64,000 nt of DNA from Zoogloea sp041908905 (GCF_041908905.1 NZ_JAYREK010000008.1:47834-111833), one strand, 5' to 3'; positions 55,901 through 63,877 are shown, counted from the first letter of the stretch. Notes: generated by a model not told the origin, from the sequence alone. Numbers and translations are program-made.

Positions 55901-57491
55901 CGACCGACTTCATCGGCACGCCATGCGCCAGCGCCCAGGCGCGCAGGGTCGCCACGAAGCCGCGCACCAGGTCGGCCACCTTCCGGCCGATGTTCTTCTC
56001 GATCCAGGCCAGGATCGGGCCATCCGCCGCCGAGAAGCCCACGCCGCGCCCTTCGGTGACAGCCATCTCCACAATGTAGGACGCCGCCTCGGTCGCGTTG
56101 CCGGCCTCGCCCACCTGGTCCATGCGCTCCGCCACGCGGTCGAGGAAGGCGCGCAGGGCCGGAGCCTCCTTCGCGCGGCCGTCGATCAGCGCCAGCGCCT
56201 TGGCGTCGATGTCCTTGCGCTGCTGGCCGTGCAGGGCCTCATGCAGCACCACGCCCGGCACGGTCTCCGGCGAAAGGTTCGGACCGATGGCGAAGGTCAG
56301 GCCCGATTTCGGGTCGAACAGGCCATTGACCCCGGCGCCGTCCACCGACTCGAACATCTCCATCGTCTCGCGGTAGTCCCAGCCGGTGCGGCTGGCAAAC
56401 TCGCGGGCGATGTCGGCGCTGTCGTTGGAGTCGAGCACGACAAGGCCGCCTTTCTGGCCCAGGGCGCCCCGGCGCAGCATCGTCTTGATCGCGCCGGCCA
56501 GCTTCGGGAATCGCTTGGCGAAGGCGCCCGGCAGGGTGTCGTAGGTGATGCCGGTCGGGGTGGGCTCGTCGGGGGAGTTGCTGAAGCGGATGTCCGGGCT
56601 TTGCGCGCTGAAGGCGCCCGTGTTGCCAAAGGCAGACTTGACCTGCTCGGGGTCGAAAACGATGAACACCCGATGCTTGGCGCTATCGGCCTGGATGCGG
56701 CCGCCTCCAATGTGCGTGATGCCGTCGAATCCCATTGCGCGGATGCCGTCCTGCATCGCTTCCGCACCTTCCCACTTCGGGACGCCCTGATCTCGCAGCC
56801 CATCCTCGGCCGCGCGATACCAACTCTCGTTCGTGTCGCCGCCTTCGTGGAAAACCTCCGATCCATCAAACTGCTTGCGCCAAGCCGGCGCGTCTGCCTT
56901 GGCGTCCATATCAATCGGCGCCGTGACGCGCAGATACACAGGATAGACGCTCGGGGTCGCTCCCTTCCCCTTCGTGGTGTAGCTGCTGGCCACGACGGGG
57001 TCTGCGGTGAAATACCCGCCGGCTCCCATCAGGCCGTAGTTGGAACCGTAGGTGTCGAAAGAGGTGAAAGCGTCGCCGTCCTCGCTCGCGCTGGTGCCGT
57101 GGTACATCACCAGCGGACGGCCCTGATCATCCACCGCCTTGGAGTCACCAAACCACCGCCAGAAGTTGCGCAGCCCTTCCTCGGTCGGGTGGATCGGCTG
57201 GCCCTTGCTGTTCGTGGTCGGGCGCTTCACGCCATCCACGGTGATCATGCTGGGCTTCGTCTTCGATTTCGTCTCCTCGGGGGCGACCTTCGCGGCGAGC
57301 TCTTTCTCGCCACTGGCCGGATCTTCCCGGCGCACCTCACCGGCCGCCACATCCCCGTTCATCGCGGGCAGCGTCCCCGCCGGCAGCAGATGATCAAGTC
57401 GCCCATCCGCAAGCGCCGCCATCATGGCCGCCTTGCCGGTGATGGTGATGTCCTCGCCGCCAGCGCCTTTGAATCGGTACGTGCAGTTCAT
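52989..57491 (-). CDS. Large phage polyvalent protein (ART-like, zincin-like, LPD38-type)
   Basis: 1500 residues from the ATG at 57491 (GGGAGG 10 bases upstream). Residues about 105-330 look like an ADP-ribosyltransferase of polyvalent proteins: PLVMYHGTSA (His131), GAGGYFTADP, VYPVYLRVT. About residues 360-480 hold a zincin-like motif, VVLHEALHGQQ with His417. The remaining thousand residues include a long helical body and, near residues 1200-1220, a hydrophobic segment, then a C-terminal region like the large polyvalent-associated domain LPD38. Such proteins are thought to be packaged and injected with phage DNA to defeat host defences. The domain names beyond the visible motifs are from memory of the families. 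Confidence 0.75.
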   Translation of the reverse strand: MNCTYRFKGAGGEDITITGKAAMMAALADGRLDHLLPAGTLPAMNGDVAAGEVRREDPASGEKELAAKVAPEETKSKTKPSMITVDGVKRPTTNSKGQPIHPTEEGLRNFWRWFGDSKAVDDQGRPLVMYHGTSASEDGDAFTSFDTYGSNYGLMGAGGYFTADPVVASSYTTKGKGATPSVYPVYLRVTAPIDMDAKADAPAWRKQFDGSEVFHEGGDTNESWYRAAEDGLRDQGVPKWEGAEAMQDGIRAMGFDGITHIGGGRIQADSAKHRVFIVFDPEQVKSAFGNTGAFSAQSPDIRFSNSPDEPTPTGITYDTLPGAFAKRFPKLAGAIKTMLRRGALGQKGGLVVLDSNDSADIAREFASRTGWDYRETMEMFESVDGAGVNGLFDPKSGLTFAIGPNLSPETVPGVVLHEALHGQQRKDIDAKALALIDGRAKEAPALRAFLDRVAERMDQVGEAGNATEAASYIVEMAVTEGRGVGFSAADGPILAWIEKNIGRKVADLVRGFVATLRAWALAHGVPMKSVAVDDLVAYAMAGVGKAARGKVLTLDEAGAWASKSGAPGRAGKHARPAATIAAAWEAPEPSKLFGGRIDKDALIYTLQNKQIDTKRVIDAIEARVGTIADEWNPYLQEELFHGRSAKGVKDFLSKEMRPLITRMRLNRVTLAEFERFLHARHAPEANAHIARANPDNPGLQDGGSGMTNQEAAAFMAALAPERRKVFDSLAAQVDAINASTRRLLVESGLETAETVKAWEAAYRHYVPLHREDAEQGGLGTGQGFSVRGTAAKRRTGSTRAVVDILANVALQRERTIVRAEKNRVAQALYALALKSPNPDFWLPINPDEAKAMKPAERQKIADELASLGLDPADAQSFAREPVERYINPATGLVAERINPTLRGRDNVLSVRVNGRDRFVFFNHRDERAQRMAGALKNLDADQLGRLLQVSSKITRWFAAVNTQYNPIFGIVNALRDGQAALLQLSTTPIRGDEKKVLAGALPAMRGIYAALRAERAGETAPTDEWARLFEDFQKAGGQTGFRDQFANSQARAEALRRELDPAAWMDGPLGKIFTAKGALKVPAEVAQKKAEGLFGWLSDYNDMMENGFRLAAYKAALDRGLSKQKAASLAKNLTVNFNRKGQVATQAGALYAFFNASMQGSARMLQTLNGPIGRKIIGGGLALGVLQALVLAGAGFDDDDPPEFVRERSIVIPLADGKYLSVPLPLGYHVIPGMSRIATEWAIGGFKDTPKRIADILGMLADTFNPIGNAGLSMQTLAPTALDPLAALAENRDWTGKPIAREDMSGLHPTPGHTRARDTASALSKAVAYWANLASGGTAYKPGFFSPTPDQIDYLIGQVTGGVGREALKAEQTVTSMMTGEELPAHKVPLLGRFYGDTTGQASEGARFYANLKALNLHRAEIQGRRKDGGDVAGYLAEHPVARLGLGGPLRAESEIRKLREMKSEAVNGGQTARVKMIDARITSVMKRFNERVAALEGGV

Positions 57492-57674
57492 CGGCCCGCC
57501 TCCCACTGAAGAAGGTGCGGCCGTCCATTCCGCTGATCGTGCGTGAGTGCGTGCATGGGTCGGTCCCTCGGTTTGCGATGTCGCAAGTCTTGGGGAGACG
57601 GCCCGGACCCTCAAACCCTAAAGCGGGCTCAGGCGTCGTGTGCTGCGTTGTGGCGCGTTGTCTCAGCCCCGCCG

Positions 57675-58352
57675 TTACGGACAGCGCATCATCCCTCCGA
57701 CCATTTGGCAGTGGCCTCCGCCTTGGGCTGGGACGTACGTTTGGCCGGCGCCCTTGTTGTAGCGCCCGCCCATGTTGTCCCAGCATCCGCTGGCGTCGCA
57801 GCTGGTAATGACCGATGGGGCCGGCGTCGGCGCAGGCATGTTCAAGGGGGCTGGGCTTCCAGCCATGCCCCCGGCTTCGGGCTCCATCCCGCAGGCGACC
57901 CGCCGGGCATTCTTCAGTTTCAGCATCTGCTCCGACGGCGCCATTCGGCTCTTGGCCTCGTCGTACCGCTTGGACACCTCGGTGCACTCCCTCGCCACCT
58001 CGGCCCGCTCGGATGCGCTCCGTTCGGCTCGAAGCCGTGCCACATACTCGGCGCGGGCCGCCTCTCGCTCCTGGTCTTCGCGTAGTCGTTTGGCGCTCAG
58101 GCGCGCGGCCTGCGCCATCTCGCCGGATGTGTCCATGCTGTTTTCCTGGATCTTCACTTGGCCGCCAGAAGTGGAGCCATGGCAGGGCGTTTGGGAGTAG
58201 GCAATCTGCCCCGTCCGGTCGTCCTTGCACTTGAATACCTGGGCCTGCGCTGAAGGAATGAGCCCGGAATGGATGGCCAGCACAGCAAGACCCCAGATTG
58301 CCCCGAGCCTCGATCGCGTCGAAGCTCCGCAGATTGGCCTCTTGGTGTTCAT
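57675..58352 (-). CDS. Secreted DUF4124-like protein
   Basis: 225 residues with a signal peptide (about 1-38, cleavage after SAQA). The N-terminal mature part, VFKCKDDRTGQIAYSQTPC, is the DUF4124 pattern. A long charged helix (about 75-150) and a Pro/Gly-rich Cys-containing tail follow. The ATG at 58352 has AGGAGAGGG upstream. A periplasmic or secreted protein among phage replication and injection genes is unexpected; it may be a cargo gene that alters the host envelope. Confidence 0.72.
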   Translation of the reverse strand: MNTKRPICGASTRSRLGAIWGLAVLAIHSGLIPSAQAQVFKCKDDRTGQIAYSQTPCHGSTSGGQVKIQENSMDTSGEMAQAARLSAKRLREDQEREAARAEYVARLRAERSASERAEVARECTEVSKRYDEAKSRMAPSEQMLKLKNARRVACGMEPEAGGMAGSPAPLNMPAPTPAPSVITSCDASGCWDNMGGRYNKGAGQTYVPAQGGGHCQMVGGMMRCP

Positions 58353-58494
58353 GCTCCCTCTCCTGCTCTTGTGAATGGCAGGCATAGTGCCATGAAGCCA
58401 TGCATATAACATCTATCGAAAGTAGTAGGAGGGCGCTCCCGAGTTGGCAGACCACCAACGGGCGGACCATAACATTCGATAACAGCCGGAGCGA

Positions 58495-58722
58495 TGGATA
58501 CCGGGCATGGATACCGCCCCTGGATACCGGGCCGGCAGGTGTCGCAACCTGAAGTTTTCTGAAGTGGCGAGCCCTCGCCCATCGCTGTTACAGCGGCCGT
58601 TACAGTCTGGTCTGTTACGGCGACTTCCCGTGGTAACCGCGCTGGTAACCGCCCCTTTGGTAACCGCATCCGGCGGCCCGGATTCCCTGCGTACCGGGCT
58701 GCGTACCAAGTCCGTGCGTACC
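58495..58722. repeat. Four sets of triplicated short motifs with regular spacing
   Basis: Set A, TGGATACCG at 58495, 58508, 58521 (13, 13). Set B, GTTACAG/GTTACGG at 58587, 58599, 58614 (12, 15). Set C, TGGTAACCGC at 58631, 58643, 58658 (12, 15). Set D, TGCGTACC at 58688, 58700, 58715 (12, 15). The core sequence differs between sets but is nearly identical within each, and three sets share the same 12-then-15 spacing. Two shorter pairs are nearby (ATAACA at 58469 and 58479; CTGAAGT at 58549 and 58559). The region lies between a terminator and the DUF4124-like gene, next to primase and helicase genes. Confidence 0.9.
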
Positions 58723-58751
58723 AAAGAAAAGCCCCACCACATGGGCGGGGC
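58723..58751 (-). terminator. Minus-strand terminator downstream of the primase-associated gene
   Basis: An 8-bp stem with one mismatch (58751-58744 with 58738-58731) followed on the minus strand by TTTTCTTT. It lies about 40 bases after the stop at 58792. Confidence 0.7.
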
Positions 58752-58791
58752 ACTAAGTTTTGCTAACCACCCCGCGCCGAAGCCCTCGCCC

Positions 58792-59250
58792 TCAATCTGC
58801 CCCCTGGTGCTCCCCGTCGAGGCCCCGCAGTTCCGCCTCCAGCCGCCCCACTCGCATACGCAGCGCCGCAATCTGCGTGGCGCTTTCGTGGCCCAGCTCG
58901 ATTGACGCCAGTTGAGCCGCTCCCCCCGCCATCATCGCGGCCAGGTGCCGGTCTTCCCTCGGGGTCAGATCAAGCAGCACATCGCCAATCTCGATCTTCA
59001 CCGTGCCGTCAGGGAGCACGGTTTTCGAGATCGGCCGGGCCGGCGGGTGCTTCACTGCCGGCACGAACACCCCGCGGCCGATGCGCGTAATGTCGCCGCG
59101 ATCCACCAGCACGGCGAGCCGGTCATCAACGGTCGTCAGGGCGAGCCCCGTAACCTCCCGAACGGCCTCGCGCGTGACGATCTGCTCGAGGTTGTGCAGC
59201 TCCTGCACGGTGTCCAGGATCTGCTGAAGGGTCGTTTTGTTGATCGCCAT
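58792..59250 (-). CDS. Winged-helix-like protein after the primase
   Basis: 152 residues. The N-terminal 65 residues look like a winged helix (ILDTVQELHNLEQIVTREAVREVTG, then TTVDDRLAVLVDRGDITRIGRGVFVP). A central beta part (GTVKIEIGDVLLDL) and a C-terminal coiled segment follow. No named family recognised; the fold and position suggest a DNA-binding partner of the replication proteins. GGAGGTAAGC precedes the ATG at 59250. Confidence 0.72.
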   Translation of the reverse strand: MAINKTTLQQILDTVQELHNLEQIVTREAVREVTGLALTTVDDRLAVLVDRGDITRIGRGVFVPAVKHPPARPISKTVLPDGTVKIEIGDVLLDLTPREDRHLAAMMAGGAAQLASIELGHESATQIAALRMRVGRLEAELRGLDGEHQGAD

Positions 59251-59252
59251 GC

Positions 59253-60188
59253 TTACCTCCGTGGTTCAAAATTTTTGCTGTGAAAGTCCAGCCAGTCGCC
59301 CGGCACCTGCGGAATGCACACCTCCACCTCGAAGCCCTTGAGCTTGAGGCGATGGGCGGCCCGGTAGGCGGCGGCCTGCCCGGCGAAGTTCTCGTCGTGG
59401 TCGGCGAACACGATCACCTCCTTGACGCCGGCCGGCGGCTCGAACGACTCGATGCCTTGCGCCGATACGCAGCTCCACACCGGCACCTCGAACAGCTCGG
59501 CAGCGGCGAGCGCAGTCTCGATGCCCTCGGCGATGCCCAGCACCTCAGAAACGGCCGTCAGGCGAATTGCTGCGCCGGATAGGGGAAACCCCTGCATGAG
59601 CTTCTTCGGCGCGCTCACGGGCGCTTTGCGGCCGTCCTGGAGGTATGTCCGGTGCAGACTCACGGCGCGGCCATCCGGCGCGGTCACGGTCGCCAGCATC
59701 GCGGGATAGACGCCCTGGTGCTCGCCGTCCTGATACCGCAGGCCGGGATGCACCCGGACGGCTTCCGGCAGGTCGTACAGGCGCAGCCCTCGCCCGGCCA
59801 GGTAGAGGGCGGCTTCGTCCCCCCGCTGAATCGGCTTCGACTCCCGCCACACCCGGCGCAGGGCGGCGAGCTTGTCCTCGTCGGTGCGCTCGGGCTTGCC
59901 GGTCACGGGCTGCACCACACCCGCCAGCCGTTCGATTTCGCGGGCAGCGTCCCTGAACGACAGGCCAGTGACGCCCATCGCCAACTTCACGCCGTCACCG
60001 GCGCCGCAGCCGCTGCAAAAGTACGTCCCTCGCCCGTCCCGGTCGTCAAACCGGAATCGATCACGCCCGCCACACAGAGGACAGGGACCGTGCTTGCCGC
60101 TGAGGGCCTTCTCGTCCATGCCCAGCGTCATCAGGATGGACCGCCAGCGGCCGGCGGCGGCGGTGCGAACGTCGATACGGTTACCCAT
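59253..60188 (-). CDS. Phage primase with zinc finger and Toprim domain
   Basis: 311 residues. CPLCGGRDRFRFDDRDGRG then CSGCGAGDG (residues 36-65) is the P4-alpha/T7-type zinc ribbon; IAEGIETALAAAEL (near 218) and VIVFADHDEN (near 263) are the Toprim motifs. No helicase domain is fused; the SF2 helicase gene lies immediately upstream and overlaps it by 8 bases. Likely primes replication of the element. Confidence 0.9.
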   Translation of the reverse strand: MGNRIDVRTAAAGRWRSILMTLGMDEKALSGKHGPCPLCGGRDRFRFDDRDGRGTYFCSGCGAGDGVKLAMGVTGLSFRDAAREIERLAGVVQPVTGKPERTDEDKLAALRRVWRESKPIQRGDEAALYLAGRGLRLYDLPEAVRVHPGLRYQDGEHQGVYPAMLATVTAPDGRAVSLHRTYLQDGRKAPVSAPKKLMQGFPLSGAAIRLTAVSEVLGIAEGIETALAAAELFEVPVWSCVSAQGIESFEPPAGVKEVIVFADHDENFAGQAAAYRAAHRLKLKGFEVEVCIPQVPGDWLDFHSKNFEPRR

Positions 60189-61752
60189 GCTGGCGGCCCT
60201 CCTGCACCCTCTCGCGGGCCTTGGCGGCTGCTATCTGGCGGGACTTGAGCCAGCCCATCAGCTCGGCAGTCGGTGCGGCCTCAACGGCTTTCATGCCACG
60301 CGGCCACACGTCGAACATCTCCCGGTACTTGTGCGAGACCCAGCCGGGCGAATACCCGCGGGCGCGGGCCACGTGCAGGAGCTGCGAATAGACGTGCTGC
60401 TTGCGGTCGGGCGTCGCCGGCTTCCGGGCCTTGCGGTCGATCTTCACGAGCTCGCCGTCGGCCACCTCCACATCCGACTGGCGCTGCGGCGCGAAGCCGC
60501 ACTTAGGGCACTCATGGACGCCGGCATCGCGGACGTACTTGCAGCTCGGGCAGGGCTTCGGCTCGCTGGCCTTGCGTTCCTGCTTCTTGCTGCCGGACTT
60601 GCTGGCGTTGCCGTCGTCCAGTTCGAGCGGTAGGTCGTCGAAGGGGTGCCCGATGCGCTCCACGCTGCCGCTGTGATCCAGCAGCAAGGCGCGGGTCTTG
60701 CCGGGCGCCGGGCGAAGGACACGGCCGACCATCTGCAAGAACCGGGTGAGGCTCTTCGTCGGCCTCGCCAAGATCATGCAGCTCGTGTCCGGCACGTCGA
60801 AGCCTTCGGACAGCAGGGAGACGTTCGACAACACGGTGAAGCCACCGCGCTCGAAGCGCCCCAGGATGTCGGCGCGGGTCTCGTCGTCCATGTAGCAGTC
60901 GAGGTGCTCGGCACTCACGCCAGCGGCGCGGAACTGCTCGACGATGTGCTGGGAGTGCGCGATGGACGATGCAAAGCAGATGGTTTTGACGCCTCCGGCG
61001 AGCTTGAACCAGTGCCGCAGGATGTCGCCCACCAGCTCCGGCCGGTCGGCGGCCTCTTCGATGTCGGCCTGCCGATAGTCCTGCTCGCCCTCGGCGGTGC
61101 GAGAGGTTTTCGCGCCGGTCATGTCCGGGCTGCTCGGTGCGTAGATTTCGAGGTCTGTCAGATGCCCCGCATCCACCAGCGCTTGCACCGTCGCGCCAAT
61201 CACCAAATCCTCGAACAGCGGCCTATCCGCCAGCTCGGGGTACGGCTTGCCCAGCCCTCGGGCAAAGGGCGTTGCGCTCAGGCCGATGCAGGGCACGCGG
61301 CTGTAGCGGAACAGCAAGGCGCGGTACTTCTCGCTCCCGGCGCAGGCGTGCGCCTCGTCGATGATGAACACGGCCACGTCATCGAAGATGCAGTTGCGGG
61401 CGTGGATGGTGTCGATCGAGGCCACGACAACGCGGTGATGCAGGCCGTGCGTGTTCTCGCCCTGGAGGATGCCCACATCCAGCCCGGCGGCCCGGAGCGC
61501 GGCGGCGAACTGGTGCACCAGCTGCTTGCGATTCGCCAGCACGACAACGCGGCCCCTGGACTTGCTCAGGGTCATTTGCGTGATGGCCGTCGCAACGCGG
61601 GTCTTGCCCCCGCCGGTCGGCAGGTAGGCCAGGACGCGGCGGCGCCCGGCCTTGAGCGAGTCGCGGACCTCCTTCACCAGACCTTCCTGATAGTCCCGCA
61701 GGCTGATAACCCCGGCCCCAGCCAGGGCGGCGGATTGGGCTTGGGTGCTCAT
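60181..61752 (-). CDS. Superfamily 2 DEAH-type helicase
   Basis: 523 residues from the ATG at 61752. LPTGGGKTRVA (Walker A, near 50), VFIIDEAHAC (motif II, near 133), GLSATPF (motif III) and QMVGRVLRP (motif VI, near 345) define an SF2 ATPase. A C-terminal zinc ribbon (CPSCKY, then CPKCGF) follows. Related to phage DNA helicases used in replication initiation. Coupled to its neighbours by short overlaps. Confidence 0.93.
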   Translation of the reverse strand: MSTQAQSAALAGAGVISLRDYQEGLVKEVRDSLKAGRRRVLAYLPTGGGKTRVATAITQMTLSKSRGRVVVLANRKQLVHQFAAALRAAGLDVGILQGENTHGLHHRVVVASIDTIHARNCIFDDVAVFIIDEAHACAGSEKYRALLFRYSRVPCIGLSATPFARGLGKPYPELADRPLFEDLVIGATVQALVDAGHLTDLEIYAPSSPDMTGAKTSRTAEGEQDYRQADIEEAADRPELVGDILRHWFKLAGGVKTICFASSIAHSQHIVEQFRAAGVSAEHLDCYMDDETRADILGRFERGGFTVLSNVSLLSEGFDVPDTSCMILARPTKSLTRFLQMVGRVLRPAPGKTRALLLDHSGSVERIGHPFDDLPLELDDGNASKSGSKKQERKASEPKPCPSCKYVRDAGVHECPKCGFAPQRQSDVEVADGELVKIDRKARKPATPDRKQHVYSQLLHVARARGYSPGWVSHKYREMFDVWPRGMKAVEAAPTAELMGWLKSRQIAAAKARERVQEGRQHG

Positions 61753-62306
61753 CGCTCCACCTCCCAATCAGGGGTCAGGGTGAAGTCAGAAACACCAGCA
61801 GCCTCTATGCCCCCAACATCTCCCCCTTGGCTAGGGCTAGGGTTAAGGTTAGGGTTAAAGGACTCGACAGACACCCGGCGGGATACTCGCGGGTTACTCG
61901 TCGAGTTACCCGACGGCTTACCCGGATTGCCCGAAACGCCAGTATCGGCGCGGGTTTTGCGGGCGTTGGTCTTGGCTGCCCCAGCCTTTCCACCCTGCGC
62001 TTGGCGCTCGCGGATGCCTTCAACGCGATGGCGGTAGGATTCCAGGTCAGGCGACGTTATGCGGCCGTTTTCGACCTCGAAGAACGGCATTACATAAGGA
62101 AGCTCGGCGGCGATTTCTGCGGGGTCGAACCCCAGGATGCGGGCAAGAACTTCCGCCGATTCGGGCAAGAACTGATTGACCCAGCACTCCAGGCGCATCG
62201 AGTACAACAGCCCCCGCTGGGCGAGGGTCAGCGTCCGGTACTCAAACCGGGCCATCATGTTGGCGGCGTACTCCAAGAAGGCTGGGGCGGTGCGATTGGC
62301 GACCAT
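61749..62306 (-). CDS. YdaU/DUF1376-like phage replication protein
   Basis: 185 residues. The first 100 residues are a winged-helix-like unit (LTLAQRGLLYSMRLECWVN, then FEVENGRITSPDLESYR), followed by a Lys/Ala-rich linker (GGKAGAAKTNARK) and a low-complexity Ser/Asn/Pro tail, as in DUF1376/YdaU proteins near phage replication genes. The start shares one base with the Rha stop (TGATG); a GTG just upstream is an alternative. Confidence 0.75.
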   Translation of the reverse strand: MVANRTAPAFLEYAANMMARFEYRTLTLAQRGLLYSMRLECWVNQFLPESAEVLARILGFDPAEIAAELPYVMPFFEVENGRITSPDLESYRHRVEGIRERQAQGGKAGAAKTNARKTRADTGVSGNPGKPSGNSTSNPRVSRRVSVESFNPNLNPSPSQGGDVGGIEAAGVSDFTLTPDWEVER

Positions 62307-63205
62307 CACGCAACCCCCGCGGGCAGAAGCACATGCAGCACGACGGACAGGATCAACCACGCTAGCACCCACCACAACAGGGCCGGGGCGGCTGCACCGG
62401 ACTGACGCCCCAGGCGCCGCCGCAGAGGATCAACACCCGGAACCTCGCGGCCGCCGGTCGCGTTCGCGAAGGCCAGGACGGCAACCTTGCCCTGTTCGTT
62501 GACGGCGCGGTGATGGGCCGGGGAATCAATCAGCGAATCGACGGCGCGGGCGTAGCACTCTTCGGCCAGCGCGAGGCGGCGCAGTTGCCGGGCGGTCAGT
62601 CGGGCGCGAATGGCCGTGATGCGCTCGCCGCCGGTCTCGAACAGGGCGGCAGTCACAACGCGCGTTGCTGCGGTCTCCCACAGCCCCAGCGGGGTCGTTG
62701 AGTCACCCCGCTCATGCGCACGCAGGCACAGCGCCTGCACGGCGTCCGTCAGATCGCGGCGGTCGGCCTTGCCAAGCTGGCGGGCCTCTTGCCAGTCCGG
62801 GAGCGACTTCTGCACGGCGAGGCGGCGCAGCTCGCGCTCCATGCGACCGAAGGCGCCGATGAACTTCTCTTTCCACGCTGCGGCAGCGCGGCCGGTGAAG
62901 CCCATCGCCAGGAATGCGAAGCCGTCGCGGGTGATGCGGTACATCGGCACAGCACGGAAGCCGCCATTGGGCTGGGCGACCTCGGCAGATGTCAGCGCAA
63001 AATTGCGTTCAGAAAAGTCCGGCGAGCACTCCAGCTTTTCGACGGCGCGGAGCACATCGGCGTGGCGCTTGCCGAACCTGTCGGCCACCAGCAGGGAGGT
63101 TGTCCAGACCTCGCCGTGATCCAGTTCGACCAGCGGGGCGGCTGCGGTAGAATGGCGACGCGGTTCCAGGGCGCTCGCACTCTTCGGGGTGTGGGCGCTT
63201 TTCAT
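62306..63205 (-). CDS. Rha-family phage regulatory protein
   Basis: 299 residues. Residues 25-115 match the Rha domain: VWTTSLLVADRFGKRHADVLRAVEKLECS, MYRITRDGFAFLAMGFTGRAAAAWKEKFI. Rha is a phage regulatory protein that affects lysogenic development in hosts lacking IHF. The C-terminus ends in a hydrophobic helix (LLWWVLAWLILSVVLHVLL), which is unusual for the family and suggests membrane attachment. Start overlaps the AlpA-like stop (ATGA). Confidence 0.85.
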   Translation of the reverse strand: MKSAHTPKSASALEPRRHSTAAAPLVELDHGEVWTTSLLVADRFGKRHADVLRAVEKLECSPDFSERNFALTSAEVAQPNGGFRAVPMYRITRDGFAFLAMGFTGRAAAAWKEKFIGAFGRMERELRRLAVQKSLPDWQEARQLGKADRRDLTDAVQALCLRAHERGDSTTPLGLWETAATRVVTAALFETGGERITAIRARLTARQLRRLALAEECYARAVDSLIDSPAHHRAVNEQGKVAVLAFANATGGREVPGVDPLRRRLGRQSGAAAPALLWWVLAWLILSVVLHVLLPAGVA

Positions 63206-63414
63206 TGCGCCACCTCGCCATTCAGCAAGGCATCAATCGCGCTGGCGTCCCACAGCAGGCGACCGTTGGGCAGCTTGGTAGGCTTCAGGCCCAGATAGTG
63301 ACCGCTCAGGCAGAGCGAGCGACGGATCGTTTGAGGCTTGATGCGGAGGCGCTCGGCAGCTTCGAGGGTGTCGAGCTTGCGCGGATTGCTGATAACGCGG
63401 AATTGGGTATTCAT
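63202..63414 (-). CDS. AlpA-like helix-turn-helix regulator
   Basis: 70 residues from the ATG at 63414 (a GTG at 63444 is possible). KLDTLEAAERLRIKPQTIRRSLCLSGHYLGLKPTKLPNGRLLWDASAIDALL is an excisionase/AlpA-like winged helix with the expected beta-hairpin wing. First gene of the leftward early run, so a likely regulator of replication or excision. An inverted repeat lies about 70 bases upstream. Confidence 0.8.
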   Translation of the reverse strand: MNTQFRVISNPRKLDTLEAAERLRIKPQTIRRSLCLSGHYLGLKPTKLPNGRLLWDASAIDALLNGEVAQ

Positions 63415-63480
63415 TTCGTGTCGTCCTGTTTTTTGGAACGACACGAATGTTATTCACCAGCTTTCAACGCGTGGATAGGA

Positions 63481-63504
63481 GGTGATGTCAGATCAGGTAT
63501 CACC
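63481..63504. promoter_or_regulatory. Operator-like inverted repeat
   Basis: GGTGAT (63481-63486) and ATCACC (63499-63504) form a 6-bp inverted repeat with a 12-base spacer that holds a further TGATGTCA-like half match. It lies upstream of the AlpA-like gene; no bound protein is known. Confidence 0.4.
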
Positions 63505-63542
63505 CCGCATCACGAACATTGGAAAATCAGTCACTTAAAAAT

Positions 63543-63875
63543 TTACACTCCACCTTCAAAACGACGGCCAGCCTCTGGAAATACCGTCAGGTAAAGGTGC
63601 ATTGCATTCTCCTGGTGCCCTGCTGCTCGCGTCCAAGAACAGACCTCGTGATAGTGCGGCCTGAAGCTGCTCAACTCCATTCCGTCAAAATTCTTAGGGT
63701 GCAGCCGTCCCATCAGCCAAAGCAAATCGCCCGCATCCCCCGGCATACTCCACCTGTCAAAATCTATGCCTTGCTCGTGGTGCCATTCCTCGATGCGCTT
63801 AACCACGTTGGCAACCAATGCCCTTTTTGTACCGGGTTTAGATTTTGGTACGTATTTAAGCGCGGCATAGAACAA
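63543..63875 (-). CDS. Hypothetical protein
   Basis: About 110 residues with only a TTG start (63875); the frame stays open further upstream, so the true start or an upstream truncation is unclear. Motifs seen are WHHEQGIDFDRWSMPGDAGDLLWLMGRL and FRPHYHEVCSWTRAAGH. I do not recognise a family. It begins close to the end of a transposase-like fragment, so an insertion may have cut its 5' part. Confidence 0.5.
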   Translation of the reverse strand: MFYAALKYVPKSKPGTKRALVANVVKRIEEWHHEQGIDFDRWSMPGDAGDLLWLMGRLHPKNFDGMELSSFRPHYHEVCSWTRAAGHQENAMHLYLTVFPEAGRRFEGGV

Positions 63876-63877
63876 GG

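Noticed and set aside
54345..57509. 1054-codon plus-strand open frame
   Set aside because: Antisense shadow of the polyvalent protein gene, with Arg/Gly/His-rich translation and no domain.
58349..58871. Two overlapping minus-strand open frames across the triplicated motifs
   Set aside because: Neither has a convincing start signal, one begins in a terminator hairpin, and the translation is only an echo of the repeats. I keep the possibility of coding open because 12 and 15 are multiples of three.
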